A stretch of DNA of 64,000 nucleotides, taken from positions 5,332,001 through 5,396,000 of the forward strand of contig NZ_JBIFNP010000001.1 in assembly GCF_043945595.1 (NCBI RefSeq), written 5' to 3'. This stretch comes from Paenibacillus_S sp043945595 (lineage in GTDB: Bacteria; Bacillota; Bacilli; Paenibacillales; NBRC-103111). Positions 18,425 through 28,292 of the stretch are shown piece after piece (the first letter of the stretch is position 1; every line of letters begins with the position of its first letter). Made by a program: the position numbers and the translations under genes. The notes below the pieces were generated by a model that worked only from the letters and a program-made list of their open reading frames with translations, had not been told where the DNA came from and did not search any database.

Positions 18425-19932
18425 TTAGGGCTCCTGCAGTTGTTTCATCAGCGGATACAGTTTCAAGTACCGTTTGAATTTCGCTTCATACGCCTCCCGA
18501 AGCTCGGCCTGGGGCACGCAGCGCGTCCCGCTGTCCGGCAGCAAATGACGATGCTTGAAATCCTCATAAGACTCGGCCCAGCCCAGCTGGACGAAAGCGC
18601 AGGCCGCGGCGCCGAGCGCGGGCAGGTACTGCGCCGTCTGCGGGACGCGCAAAGGGCTGGCCAGAATATCGGAGATAATCTGGCACCACAGCCCGCTTTG
18701 GCTGCCGCCGCCGATCAGCGCGGCTTCGGTCAGCGGCGTGTCCGGCAGCAGGTAATCTTTTACCTGCCGGAGCGCAAAAGCGACGCCCTCGAGCACGGAG
18801 GCGCACAGCTCCGCCTTCGTCGTGTCGGCGCGCATGCCGACGAACGCCCCGAAGGCGTCCGGGTCCTGCACCGGGCAGCGCTCGCCGTGCAGGTACGGCA
18901 GGAACAGGACCGGGCTTCGCCCCGCTCCGCCCCGGCCGCCAGCCGCTCGAACGCCGCGTAGCGTTCGGACTCGGCTTCCGGCTCCGCGCCCGCTTGCGGA
19001 GCCAGCGTCTGCACGGCCCACTGGTGCACATTGCCCGCATTGAGCAGCGGGGCAATGGCGATGAACAGCCCGTCAGCCGGATGCGCAAGATGAAAGACGC
19101 CGCCCTCCCGGTAAGCGTGGCGGGGCGTTGAAACCGCCAGCCAGCCGGTTGTGCCGAGGTAGGAGTACACATCCGCCTCCTTCGTCACGCCTGCGCCGAG
19201 CGTGGTCGCTCCCGCATCGCCGACACCGGCGACCACAGGCGTTCCCTCGAGCCAGCCGGTCTGCTGCGCAGCTTCGCGCGTCACCGTTCCGGCGAGCGCA
19301 TGAGAGGCTGTTATGCGGGGAAGCAGGCCCGCCTCAAGACCGACGGCGCTCAGCCATTCGCCGGCCCACTCCCGACGGCTTACATGAAACAAGCCGCTTG
19401 TTGAAGCGGTCGTCGGGTCGGTCACAGACTGTCCCGTCAATTTCCGGACGATGTAATCCTTCGAGCCGAACAGCACTCCCGCCGTCCCGGCATATGTGTC
19501 CGGCTCCCGTTCCTTCAGCCACAGCAGCTTCGCGAACGGAAACGTCCCGTCAAAATGGTTTCCGGTCACTTCCCGCATCGTATCCACTCCGATGACGGCC
19601 GCAATCCGTTCCGCCTCCTGCTGCGCTCTGGCGTCGGAGTACAGGATCGCCGGGCGCAGCGGCTCTCCCGCCGCGTCGATAGCCAACAGATCCTGCATTT
19701 GTCCGCTCATCGAGATGCAGACAATTTGCTCCGGGCGGATGCCCGCGCGGGTCCATTGGGAAGCGATGTGCAGCACCGCCTCCCACCATTCCGACGGATG
19801 CTGCTCTACCCGGCCGCCCTCCTGCCTTGTCGTCAGCGGAAAAGACGCCTCATGATGCATCTGCGCCTCCCGGTCGACCAGCACGCCTTTGGCCGCCGTC
19901 GTTCCTATATCGATCGATGCCACATAGTCCAT
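18425..19932 (-). CDS. FGGY-family carbohydrate kinase (xylulokinase-like), one frameshift
   Basis: The N-terminus YVASIDIGTTAAKGVLVD is the FGGY phosphate-1 loop, and ISMSGQMQD and SYLGTTGWLA are further family motifs. The frame breaks near 18920-18933, within runs of C on the plus strand. Adding one base joins the C-terminal part (VLFLPYLHGERCPVQDPDAFGAF, then the ALIGGGSQSGLW nucleotide-binding signature) and gives 502 residues, the normal length. It phosphorylates a sugar or polyol, probably the substrate of the adjacent ABC importer. Xylulose, a related ketose and gluconate are all possible, and I cannot choose from sequence. It is the last gene of the operon. Confidence 0.85.
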
Positions 19933-19974
19933 TGTATGGTCACAGTCCTTCCTGCACAGCTACCAAGCCGGGAA

Positions 19975-20919
19975 TCAGCGCGTCCCTTTGCCCATTCGCT
20001 GAATAATGACAGCCGCTATGACAATGATGCCTGTAATGACATCCTGTAAAAAAGACGGCACCTCCAATATCGTCAAGCCGTTCGCCAAAATCCCGATAAT
20101 AGCGGCGCCTACGAACGTTCCCCAAATGTTCGGAATCCCTTCCTTAAAGGCCGTCATGCCAAGAAAAGCCGCCGCATAGGCGGGCAGGAACAGGCCGTTC
20201 CCTCCGGTCGGATGGGCGGAGCCGAGACGCGAGGACATCAGAATGCCCGTCAGGGCGGCGAGCAGCCCGGCAATTGCAAACGCCGCATTTTTGTTCCCCA
20301 ATACGTTCACCCCGGCCACACGGGACGCCTGCTCATTGCCGCCAATGGCGTAAAGCCTGCGGCCGAAGGCGGTATTGGACATCACGTACCAGAACAAGAC
20401 CGTAATCAGAAGCATGATGACGGAAAGCAGCGGAATACCGGCCCACTCGGTCTGTCCCAGGTAACGGAACGAATCGGGAATATTTTCGAAGACGGTCGCG
20501 CCCCCGGTCATCCAGAATGTAATCCCCCCGAGAACGGTTCCCATCGCCATTGTCGTTATGAAGGAAAGCACGCGGAATTTCGTAACGATCCAGCCGTTAA
20601 TAAAGCCGATGACGGTACATACAATAAGCGGAGCCGCCAATACGGCTGCATAAGGATACCCGGCTACGGCCATTTTGGCTGCCATGACTCCGCCCAGGCT
20701 GGCGACCGCTCCGATCGAAAGATCGAATTCCCCGACCGCCATCACGATGGTAGCTCCTATGGCAATCATGACTAGAAACGAAATCTGCCGCGTAATATTG
20801 ATAAAGTTGTCTACGGAAGCGAATGAATCCGGACTTAACACGCAAAAGCCGATCACAATCAAAACCGCGGCAATTAACGTTCCATTCGTTCTCAGCATGG
20901 ATATTGCTTGTGTGTTCAT
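19975..20919 (-). CDS. ribose-type (CUT2) ABC transporter permease
   Basis: A 314-residue permease of the RbsC/XylH family with eight to ten hydrophobic helices. Signatures include TIVMAVGEFDLSIGAVASLGG near residues 60-80 and VNVLGNKNAAFAIAGLLAAL in the second half. It lies between the ATPase and kinase genes with short spacing. It forms the membrane channel of a monosaccharide importer. Confidence 0.93.
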   Translation of the reverse strand: MNTQAISMLRTNGTLIAAVLIVIGFCVLSPDSFASVDNFINITRQISFLVMIAIGATIVMAVGEFDLSIGAVASLGGVMAAKMAVAGYPYAAVLAAPLIVCTVIGFINGWIVTKFRVLSFITTMAMGTVLGGITFWMTGGATVFENIPDSFRYLGQTEWAGIPLLSVIMLLITVLFWYVMSNTAFGRRLYAIGGNEQASRVAGVNVLGNKNAAFAIAGLLAALTGILMSSRLGSAHPTGGNGLFLPAYAAAFLGMTAFKEGIPNIWGTFVGAAIIGILANGLTILEVPSFLQDVITGIIVIAAVIIQRMGKGTR

Positions 20920-20949
20920 GAAAAATCGGCTTCCTCCTTGTTCATACCT

Positions 20950-22465
20950 TTAATGAAGCTGGTTGTAGCATAAGCTCAGCACCTGCTCGGCGCTTATGTC
21001 CGCGTTCGGCAGCTCGGCTACCGTCCGCCCTTCCCGCATCACGACGATCCGGTCGGCGATGTCAAGCACCTCCTGCAGGTCGGAGGAGACGAATACGACG
21101 CCGCAGCCCTGCTCGGCCTGCCGCCTGAGCAGCCGGTGAATTTCCTCCCTCGTCATAACGTCTACCGCCTGGGTAGGCTCGTCGCACAGAAATACCTTCG
21201 GCTGGGATAACAGCGCCTTGGCGAAAACAACCTTCTGCTGGTTGCCCCCGCTCAGCTGCTGCACCGGCTGCTCGGTGCCTGTCGCTTTGACCTGCAGCTC
21301 TTCCATTTTCGCCGCAACCGCGGACTTTTCGGCGCCATGGCGGACGCTCAGGCTGCTAGCGAAACGGGACAGCACCGGCAGCGTCATATTCTCGCGAATC
21401 GTCATGCCGGAGATTAGGGCATGCGCCCGCCGGTCAGTCGGGAATCAGCACCATCCCGCTGCGCAGCGACCGGGAAGGCTTGGACGACGGCATCCGCTGT
21501 CCCTCGATTGTCACTTGTCCTCCCGCGCACTCGCGGGTGCCATAGATGGCTTCCAGCAGCTCGGCTCCGCCCCGCCCCCGCCAATCCGAACACGCCTACG
21601 ATTTCCTGGCCGTACACGGCCAGGTCGGCGTGCTTCACGATGCCGTCCGCCGTCTTCATCCCTTCGGCGCGGAGCAGGACCGGGCCTCTGGACGCTCCCG
21701 CCCGGCTCCGCAGGGCACGTGCTTCGCCGTCCCGTTCATTGTGACCGCTCATCAGGCGAATCAGCGCTTCCCGGGTTAGACCGGATGCCGCCACCGTATC
21801 GACCTTCATCCCGTTGCGGAGCACCGTAATCCGATCGCTCAGCTTAAATATTTCTTCCATCCGGTGCGATACGTACAACACCGACTTGCCTTCAGCGCGA
21901 AGCTTGCCGATCCAGGAAAACAGCAGCTCGGTTTCCCGGTTCCGTCAGCGATGCCGTAGGCTCGTCCAGGATGACAAGCCTGCAGTTTTGCATCATCGCC
22001 CGCATCATTTCAAGCAGTGTCCGCTCCGGCGGCGTCATCTCCGAGGCCGTCCGGCTCAGATCCAGGTCGATACCCAGCTCCTGCTTCAGCTGATCTCCCC
22101 GGCGGCGCATATCCGCCCATTTCACGCGCATACCGCCCCAACGGGACGGGTAGGCCTCGCCGAGAAAAAGATTCTCGTAGCCGGTAAACGACGGGATCAG
22201 CTGACGCTCCTGATGCACCACATGGATACCGGCCTGCTTCGCTTCCTTCGGGGATGCAAACCGGACGCCGCGCCCTTCCCAGACCAGCTGTCCTCCCGTA
22301 TGACCGGTAAACGCCCGTAATGATTTTGATCAGCGTGGACTTCCCCGCTCCGTTCTCGCCGACTAAGGCATGCACCTCACCCGGCTGAATATCCAGATGA
22401 ACATCTGCGAGCGCATCCTGCGTCCCGAACCGTTTTGAAATGCCCTGAATGCTTAGAAGCGCCAT
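20950..22465 (-). CDS. ribose-type (CUT2) ABC transporter ATP-binding protein, four frameshifts
   Basis: The family's two ATPase domains are both recognisable but fall in different frames. The first has Walker A GENGAGKST and LVILDEPTASL. The second has QLSGGNQQKVVFAKAL and VFLCDEPTQAVDV. The frame breaks near 22300, 21935-21937, 21560-21570 and 21435, each needing removal of one base. The repaired gene would be 503 residues, exactly the usual RbsA/XylG length. Four breaks in one gene are striking: either this stretch was poorly sequenced or the gene is a pseudogene. The flanking binding-protein and kinase genes also carry one break each. Confidence 0.85.
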
Positions 22466-22539
22466 GTGCTTACCCCCTGCCAGGGCAGAAAAAAGGCATG
22501 GGATTCCCCATAGCCTTCATTCTTGCCTCGATATCGAAA

Positions 22540-23495
22540 TTATTTTCCCGCGTTCTCTTTCGTAATCAGAGAAGCCGGCGCGTACATTTCCGTCTGCTCC
22601 ACCTGCTGCCCGCCAAATACGCGGTCCATTTGCTTCGCTACGATTTCGGCCATGCCGGAGAAGTTTTGCTTCACCGTCGCTACGAGCGGGGAGCCTTTCT
22701 TGATCATGTCCACCGCCTGGCTGTTGCCGTCGATACCGGTAACGATGATGTTCTTGCGCCCTGCCGCCTCAATGGCCTGCGCCGCGCCGATCGCCGGCTC
22801 GTCCCAGCCTGCCCATACGGCGGTAATCGCGTTTTCATCCTTGTTCGCCAGCAGAATGCTCTCGGTCTGCTTACGCGCGCTCTCAATCGGCCCCGGAACC
22901 TGTACCTGCTGCTCCGTAATCACCTTCACGCCCGTATTTTGCTTCAGCAGCGTGTCCAGCGTTTCCGAACGCTTCAGCACGCCTGGATGCGCCCGGTACG
23001 TCAGCACGACAATGTTGCCCTTGCTGCCGATCGTCTTGAACAAATAGTCCGAGATCAGCTTGGACATCTCGGCATTGTCGCTGGTCGCGTTCATAGCCAT
23101 ACCGTCAATATAACCGGAATCGCAGCCGAATACCGGGATGTTTTTGGACTTGGCTTTGGCGATTTGCGTCTTCACCTGATTCGGATCGGTGCTCACCAGC
23201 ACGATCGCATCGGTCTTGGAAGCGATAACGTCTTCCATCCGGCTGGCCAGCTGGCCTACATCGCCCTTGGTATCGACAACGTTGGCTTTCCAGCCGCGGT
23301 ACGCCGCAAGCTTCTTCAGATTCTCCACCATTTCATTCGTGGTGACGGAGGATAGAAACGGGGTCAGAATGGATACCGATTTCTCTTTTTCCCCGAATCC
23401 GCCGCGCCTCCCTGCGCCGGGCTTTTGCCGCAGCCTGTAGCGCTGAACAGCAGCACCAGCGCTGTGATCAAGACAAACACTTTTTTCACTTTCAT
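22540..23495 (-). CDS. ribose-type sugar-binding lipoprotein, one frameshift
   Basis: The N-terminus is a lipoprotein signal (VFVLITALVLLFSATGCGKS). A TTTTT run at 23386-23390 (AAAAA in the gene) lacks one base. Restoring it joins KSVSILTPFLSSVTTNE to the body of a periplasmic-binding-protein-like fold (DAIVLVSTDPNQVK, IPVFGCDSGY, AVWAGWDEPAIGAAQAIEAAG, VTGIDGNSQAVDMIKKG). The repaired length is about 318 residues. GGAGG lies only 2 nt from the ATG at 23495, so the GTG at 23489 may be the true start. It delivers sugar to the permease and is first in the operon. Confidence 0.88.
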
Positions 23496-23654
23496 TTCCT
23501 CCCTTTTCATTTGCAAAAAAGCAAAAACCTATATAGCAACCGGCTGCTTGCCGCAGTGACCGGGTATGCCTGAGGACAGCGCTCGAAACATGTCAAAATT
23601 TATACGATTATATAGGGTTTCGGGCAAACATGCAACCAAGTAACGCGTTTGTGC

Positions 23655-23697
23655 AGTAAAATACGGTGGCATACGGTGAAATACAGTAAAATACGGA
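23655..23697. repeat. short AAATACGGT-like direct repeats
   Basis: Four degenerate copies of an ATACGGT/ATACAGT motif occur within 45 bp in the divergent region between the sugar-binding protein and glutaminase genes. They may be regulator-binding repeats or chance. Confidence 0.35.
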
Positions 23698-23805
23698 CCC
23701 ATGAGCCGGCTTGCAGGTATAAAACGGTTATTGTCGAAAAAGATAATTAAATCTGCTCTCTCTACTATAATGAACGGGGACCAAGAAATAAAGGAGGAAT
23801 TTAAC

Positions 23806-24747
23806 ATGAGCGCCGAATGGAACGAGCTTCAGACACAGCTGCCGGTGTGGCTTGAAGCCAGCAGACAACGCGCCGCATCCGGGAAGGTGGCGGCCTATAT
23901 TCCCGAACTCGCCAATGCGCCGGCCGATGCGCTCGGCATGACGATCTGCGACGGGCATCAGCAGGCTCTTACCGCGGGTGACTGCGGTCTGCAGTTTACG
24001 CTGCAGAGCATTTCCAAGGTGTTTACGCTGCTGCTCGCTTTAATGGATCAGGGAGAGGAAGGCGTATTCGCCAAGGTGGGCATGGAGCCGACAGGGGACA
24101 ACTTCAATTCCATGCTGAAGCTGGAGCTGGTCGATCCGGGCATTCCGTTCAACCCGCTAATCAACGCGGGCGCTATAGCGGTCTCTTCCTTGATCCACGG
24201 GGCGACGCCTGCGGAGAAAATAAACCGGATCGCCGCCTTTTTTCAAGAGCTGGCCGGAGATGCCGCGTTAAAGATCAATGAAGCGGTCTACCTTTCGGAA
24301 ACGAAAACGGCGCACCGCAACCGGTCACTCGCCTATTTTCTCAAAGCGAACGGCGTGCTGGAGGATGTCGATGTCGAGGAAGTGCTGGAGGTTTACTTCA
24401 AGCACTGCTCGATTGAAGTAAACTGCATGCATCTGGCCCGCATGGCGCTGGTACTCGCCTTCGACGGGGCCGATCCGGTGAGCGGGCGGCAGCTTGTCCC
24501 GCGCCGTTACGTCCAGATCGCCAAAACGTTCATGATTACGTGCGGCATGTACAATGAATCGGGCGCCTTCGCGATCCGAGCCGGACTGCCTGCCAAAAGC
24601 GGCGTTTCCGGCGGCATTCTCGCCCTTGTGCCGGGCAAATACGGTATCGGCGTCATCGGACCCGCACTGAACAGCAAAGGAAACAGCACGGCAGGCGTCC
24701 ATTTGCTCGAAACCGTCTCCAACGCATTCGACTGGAGCTTGTTCTAA
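23806..24747 (+). CDS. glsA: glutaminase
   Basis: A 313-residue serine-dependent beta-lactamase-fold glutaminase, which hydrolyses glutamine to glutamate and ammonia. Family motifs are visible: LQSISKVFTLLLALMD (catalytic Ser-x-x-Lys), EPTGDNFNSMLKLE, PFNPLINAGAIAVSSLI and the C-terminal AGLPAKSGVSGGILALVPGKYGI. The start at 23806 follows AGGAGG. A TATAAT at 23766-23771 could be its -10 box, but no clear -35 is present. It is monocistronic with its own terminator. Confidence 0.95.
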   Translation: MSAEWNELQTQLPVWLEASRQRAASGKVAAYIPELANAPADALGMTICDGHQQALTAGDCGLQFTLQSISKVFTLLLALMDQGEEGVFAKVGMEPTGDNFNSMLKLELVDPGIPFNPLINAGAIAVSSLIHGATPAEKINRIAAFFQELAGDAALKINEAVYLSETKTAHRNRSLAYFLKANGVLEDVDVEEVLEVYFKHCSIEVNCMHLARMALVLAFDGADPVSGRQLVPRRYVQIAKTFMITCGMYNESGAFAIRAGLPAKSGVSGGILALVPGKYGIGVIGPALNSKGNSTAGVHLLETVSNAFDWSLF

Positions 24748-24866
24748 GCAGCGATAAGACCGTGTCCGCGTTTGTGTCGCGGTGTGGGGTCCGAACCGGT
24801 CGCCGCTAAGCACTGCAGCGCATGCGACTGGGATTCGTGCGCAGGTGCTATGCAAACGCCGCAAAG

Positions 24867-24907
24867 AGCCCTCCCTTCGAAAGCTTGCAGGGAGGGCTTT
24901 TGCCTTT
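24867..24907 (+). terminator. terminator of glsA
   Basis: AGCCCTCCCT (24867-24876) and AGGGAGGGCT (24889-24898) form a 10-bp stem followed by TTTTGCCTTTTT. Confidence 0.85.
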
Positions 24908-25186
24908 TTGGACTGCAGAAACAAGTAACACTGGAAGTGGGAAGCTTTCTTATCCTCCCCTGTCCCTTGTTTTCCTTATTATCTGACCTCTTTTCCTTAT
25001 GAGATGATGGGAATAATAGGTATAAATATGTAGGCATCCTCCAAATCATCCAAAATAAACAGCGAAATACGGCTATCCCCTACCCTAACATGCCATAAAA
25101 TATAACATTAGAGCAGAAGAACCCAACTCTTATCGAAGCGTGCAATCAAGCATTTTATTGACCATAGGTTAATTATACATGAAGGT
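24908..25186. other. intergenic region without recognised features
   Basis: About 280 bp of AT-richer sequence lies between the convergent glutaminase and response-regulator genes. I saw no gene, RNA or strong hairpin here. Confidence 0.4.
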
Positions 25187-25882
25187 TCATGCCAGCACGA
25201 ATTTGTAGCCGACGCCATGCACGTTAATGATATACTGCGGATTGGACGGATCCAACTCGATTTTTTTGCGCAAATTGCTGACATGCACAATAATGGTGCG
25301 CGTGTCGTTAAAGCTTTCCTGCCCCCATATTTCACGAAAAAGCTCCTCATGGCTGAACGTCTGGCCCGGCCGGCTGACCAGAAACTTCAGCAGATCGAAC
25401 TCCTTCTTCGACAGCGTCACTTCGATCTGATTCACCTTCACGGTGCGGCTGAGCACATCGATCTGAAGCGGCCCGAATCTTAGCACGGATGGATGCTCCT
25501 GCGGAGCGCCGGTTAAGTAAGGCCTTCTCAGGTTCGCTTTTACCCGGGCAACCAGCTCATTGGGACTGAACGGTTTGGTCATATAATCATCGCCGCCAAG
25601 TCCCAAGGCAGTGATTTTGTCCTGCTCCTCTTTCTTGCAGCTAAGAAACAGAATCGGCGCCGAGGTAAACTCCCGCACCTCCTTGCACACTTCGAACCCG
25701 TCCTTCCCGGGCAGCAGCACATCCAGAATGATCAAGTCCGGCCGGATCGACTGCACCATCGCAACGGCAAGATCCCCCCGCTCCGCGACGGCGACTTCAA
25801 AGGAATGCCGAATAAGGTACATTTGAATGACATTTCTTATTTCCAGATCATCCTCTATAATCAAAATCGTTTGTTTTGTCAT
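25187..25882 (-). CDS. OmpR-family response regulator
   Basis: A 231-residue regulator. The receiver domain has IEDD near the N-terminus, the phosphoacceptor in LIILDVLLPGKDG (about 54) and MTKPF. The winged-helix domain carries VTLSKKEFDLLKFLVS and TIIVHVSNLRKKIELD. It follows its sensor kinase with a 60-bp gap, in the unusual order kinase then regulator. Confidence 0.92.
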   Translation of the reverse strand: MTKQTILIIEDDLEIRNVIQMYLIRHSFEVAVAERGDLAVAMVQSIRPDLIILDVLLPGKDGFEVCKEVREFTSAPILFLSCKKEEQDKITALGLGGDDYMTKPFSPNELVARVKANLRRPYLTGAPQEHPSVLRFGPLQIDVLSRTVKVNQIEVTLSKKEFDLLKFLVSRPGQTFSHEELFREIWGQESFNDTRTIIVHVSNLRKKIELDPSNPQYIINVHGVGYKFVLA

Positions 25883-25942
25883 GATTCTTCACACCACCAG
25901 AGTACATAATCATCCATCAATAATTCAAGAATAGCCAACGGG

Positions 25943-28078
25943 TTATTTAGGGTCAAGCCGTTTGTCCTGCTGCCAAGGCAGGGTGAAGCAAAACACTGTC
26001 CCCGCTTGAAGCTCCGAGCGTTCCACCCAAATCCGCCCGCCGTGCGATTCAATAATTTCCTTCGAAATCGATAATCCGAGGCCTTTCCCTCCTGCGCTTA
26101 CGTTTCTTGGGCTGCTGCTCGTGTAAAACCGGTCAAATATATTGGGAAGATCGTCGGCATGAATGCCTGCTCCCGTATCGGATACACGGCAAAGCATAGT
26201 CTCCGCACCGCTGTCTGTCATTTCTACGATGATGCTGCCTCCGGGCGGAGTAAACTTGATCGCATTATAGATCAGATTCGAAAACGCCTGATGCATTCGC
26301 TCCAAGTCCACGCACACCTCCGGATAAGGCGCTCCCTTCGGTCCGTTCGCGGAAAGCCGCAGCTCATAGGTCAGCGCGGCATTGCTTGCGTCAAGCTCAT
26401 AGCGGGCATGCAGCTGATGAATCAGCTTGTCGGCAGCCATCCGCCGGCTCTTGAATTCCACCTGTCTCGCTTCCAGCTGGGATAAGTGAAACAGGTCGTC
26501 GATCAGACGCCCCATGCCGAGCACCTTGTCATGAATAAGCCGAATATACTGCCTGCGCTTGTCGTCGTTTTCGATCATTCCATCCAGGATGGCCTCCAGA
26601 TAGCATTGAATCGTGGTAAGCGGGGTGCCCAGATCATGAGAAATATTGCTGAGCAGGCGGCTGCGGGAACGCTCCAAGCGGGACAGCTCTTTATTTTTCT
26701 TCAAAAGTGTGTCATGCGCCCACTTCAAGTCGGCGGTACCCGCTTTGATCTTGGCCTGAAGGCCTCCGTTCAGCTCCGCCAAAGCCGCCGATAAATTTTC
26801 CACATTGGCGAACGCACGGGACAGCTTGGTGGACAGTACGAGCGATTGGCAGACGATAAATACCAGCAATCCGATTCCGGAAGCGCGCCCTGTCGTCTGG
26901 GCCCATCCATTGGTATATAAAATATCGTTAAACAGCAGCAGCGCGTAAAAGAAGCTGGCCGACAGCAGGATCAGGCTGCCTTCTTGCTTTTGGCGGCAGG
27001 CCGTATACAGCACATACAGCATGTAGAGCATGCCTGCGACAGCGATCACGTGAAAACCAAGCAAGTAACGGGTATAGATGAGCGCCGGGGTGCAAAGAGT
27101 GAGTAGCGTATAAGCGCCGCACAGAATGGAAAACCATCGAAGAATTACATGGTGGCATGCCTGGTGGTACAGCTTCCCGATAAACAGCATGTACAAGCAT
27201 AAAACACCATAGGCTGAGAGGTATTCAAGCTTCATTTCAAGCTCCCACGGAAACCCCGGAAAAAGCTTGACAACAGCAATATCCCCGATAAAAAGGGTGC
27301 GAAAGGCTGTCAGCAGACAGTACAGGCCAAAATAGAGGGCCGAGCTGTCCTGGCGGCGGATCGTAAACAATCCCAGATGATACAGCCCCATGATGGTCAA
27401 ACTGCCGAATAGCAGCAGATCGAAGCCTAGACTGAATTCGTCCCGCAGCTGCATTTGCCCGAAATCCCCAAGCTCAATCGGATGCCTCACTCCGCCCATG
27501 CTGTGATGAAAGTTGGACACTTGAAGAACGAGATCCAATTGCCGGGTATCCAGCGAAAATGGAACCGTCTTCATTTCGTTCTTGGGAACGGATGCTTCGG
27601 CCGTAGCTCCAGGCTCACCGGCCCGAGCGGCTTCTTTCCCGTTAATCCACAGCCTGTAGGCAGTCGAAATCGTCGGAATCCGCAAGGCATAAAGATAGTT
27701 CGCTTGCGGGAGCAGCACCTGCAAACGATAAGTGCCGTAGCCGGTCCCCGAATGGAACCCGGTTGTGCCCGCTTCGGCTTCATAACGGTTCCAGGCGGCA
27801 GGTACTTTTATATAAGTCACAGGCTGACCGGCCTTTAAATCTTCGGGTGCAAGCAGCATGTGCTCATAAAAGGCCCATTCGCCGTTCAACTCGGTCCGCC
27901 CCTGGCGCTCGAAGCTCCAGCCGCTTAGATCGAGCCGTCCCTCCGAGCTTATTCCAACGCCGGCAGGCACTGGCATAAGCCCGGGCCGATTCGCCCAGAA
28001 CACCGTTAAGAGGCCGGCAGCCAGCAGAAAGATAATAAGCGCCCTTCCCAGGACAAGCCGGTTTCGTATGAGTATCAC
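25943..28078 (-). CDS. 7TM-DISM-type sensor histidine kinase with extracellular jelly-roll domain
   Basis: About 711 residues from the GTG at 28078, which has GGGGTGG upstream; a GTG at 28150 gives 24 more residues but lacks a ribosome site. Order: signal anchor; an extracellular beta-sandwich domain of the galactose-binding or DISM type (about 40-220, with LNGEWAFY and YALRIPTISTAYRLWING); seven hydrophobic helices (about 225-420); a coiled linker; HisKA with ISHDLGTPLTTIQCYLEA; and HATPase_c with LSISKEIIESHGGRI. The usual Arg of the H-box (HDLRTP) is Gly here. The ligand is likely a carbohydrate or related small molecule, but this is only an inference from the domain. Confidence 0.88.
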   Translation of the reverse strand: MILIRNRLVLGRALIIFLLAAGLLTVFWANRPGLMPVPAGVGISSEGRLDLSGWSFERQGRTELNGEWAFYEHMLLAPEDLKAGQPVTYIKVPAAWNRYEAEAGTTGFHSGTGYGTYRLQVLLPQANYLYALRIPTISTAYRLWINGKEAARAGEPGATAEASVPKNEMKTVPFSLDTRQLDLVLQVSNFHHSMGGVRHPIELGDFGQMQLRDEFSLGFDLLLFGSLTIMGLYHLGLFTIRRQDSSALYFGLYCLLTAFRTLFIGDIAVVKLFPGFPWELEMKLEYLSAYGVLCLYMLFIGKLYHQACHHVILRWFSILCGAYTLLTLCTPALIYTRYLLGFHVIAVAGMLYMLYVLYTACRQKQEGSLILLSASFFYALLLFNDILYTNGWAQTTGRASGIGLLVFIVCQSLVLSTKLSRAFANVENLSAALAELNGGLQAKIKAGTADLKWAHDTLLKKNKELSRLERSRSRLLSNISHDLGTPLTTIQCYLEAILDGMIENDDKRRQYIRLIHDKVLGMGRLIDDLFHLSQLEARQVEFKSRRMAADKLIHQLHARYELDASNAALTYELRLSANGPKGAPYPEVCVDLERMHQAFSNLIYNAIKFTPPGGSIIVEMTDSGAETMLCRVSDTGAGIHADDLPNIFDRFYTSSSPRNVSAGGKGLGLSISKEIIESHGGRIWVERSELQAGTVFCFTLPWQQDKRLDPK

Positions 28079-28292
28079 TGCCCTGGACCACCCCTTCCGC
28101 CGGTTGCAACAGGAGCCGGACTCTAGGTCTCGACTACCGTCTACTTCCACAATAGGAGATTTCTTTTTCTTTGTCTATATCAAAATTCGCGCTTTTTCGA
28201 CTTTCTTGGCCCAAAAAAGAAGGACAATCCTGGGAAAGACTGCCCTCTTCTAACTTATTCATTCATCCTGCATTCGCCGACTGCCCGGACGG

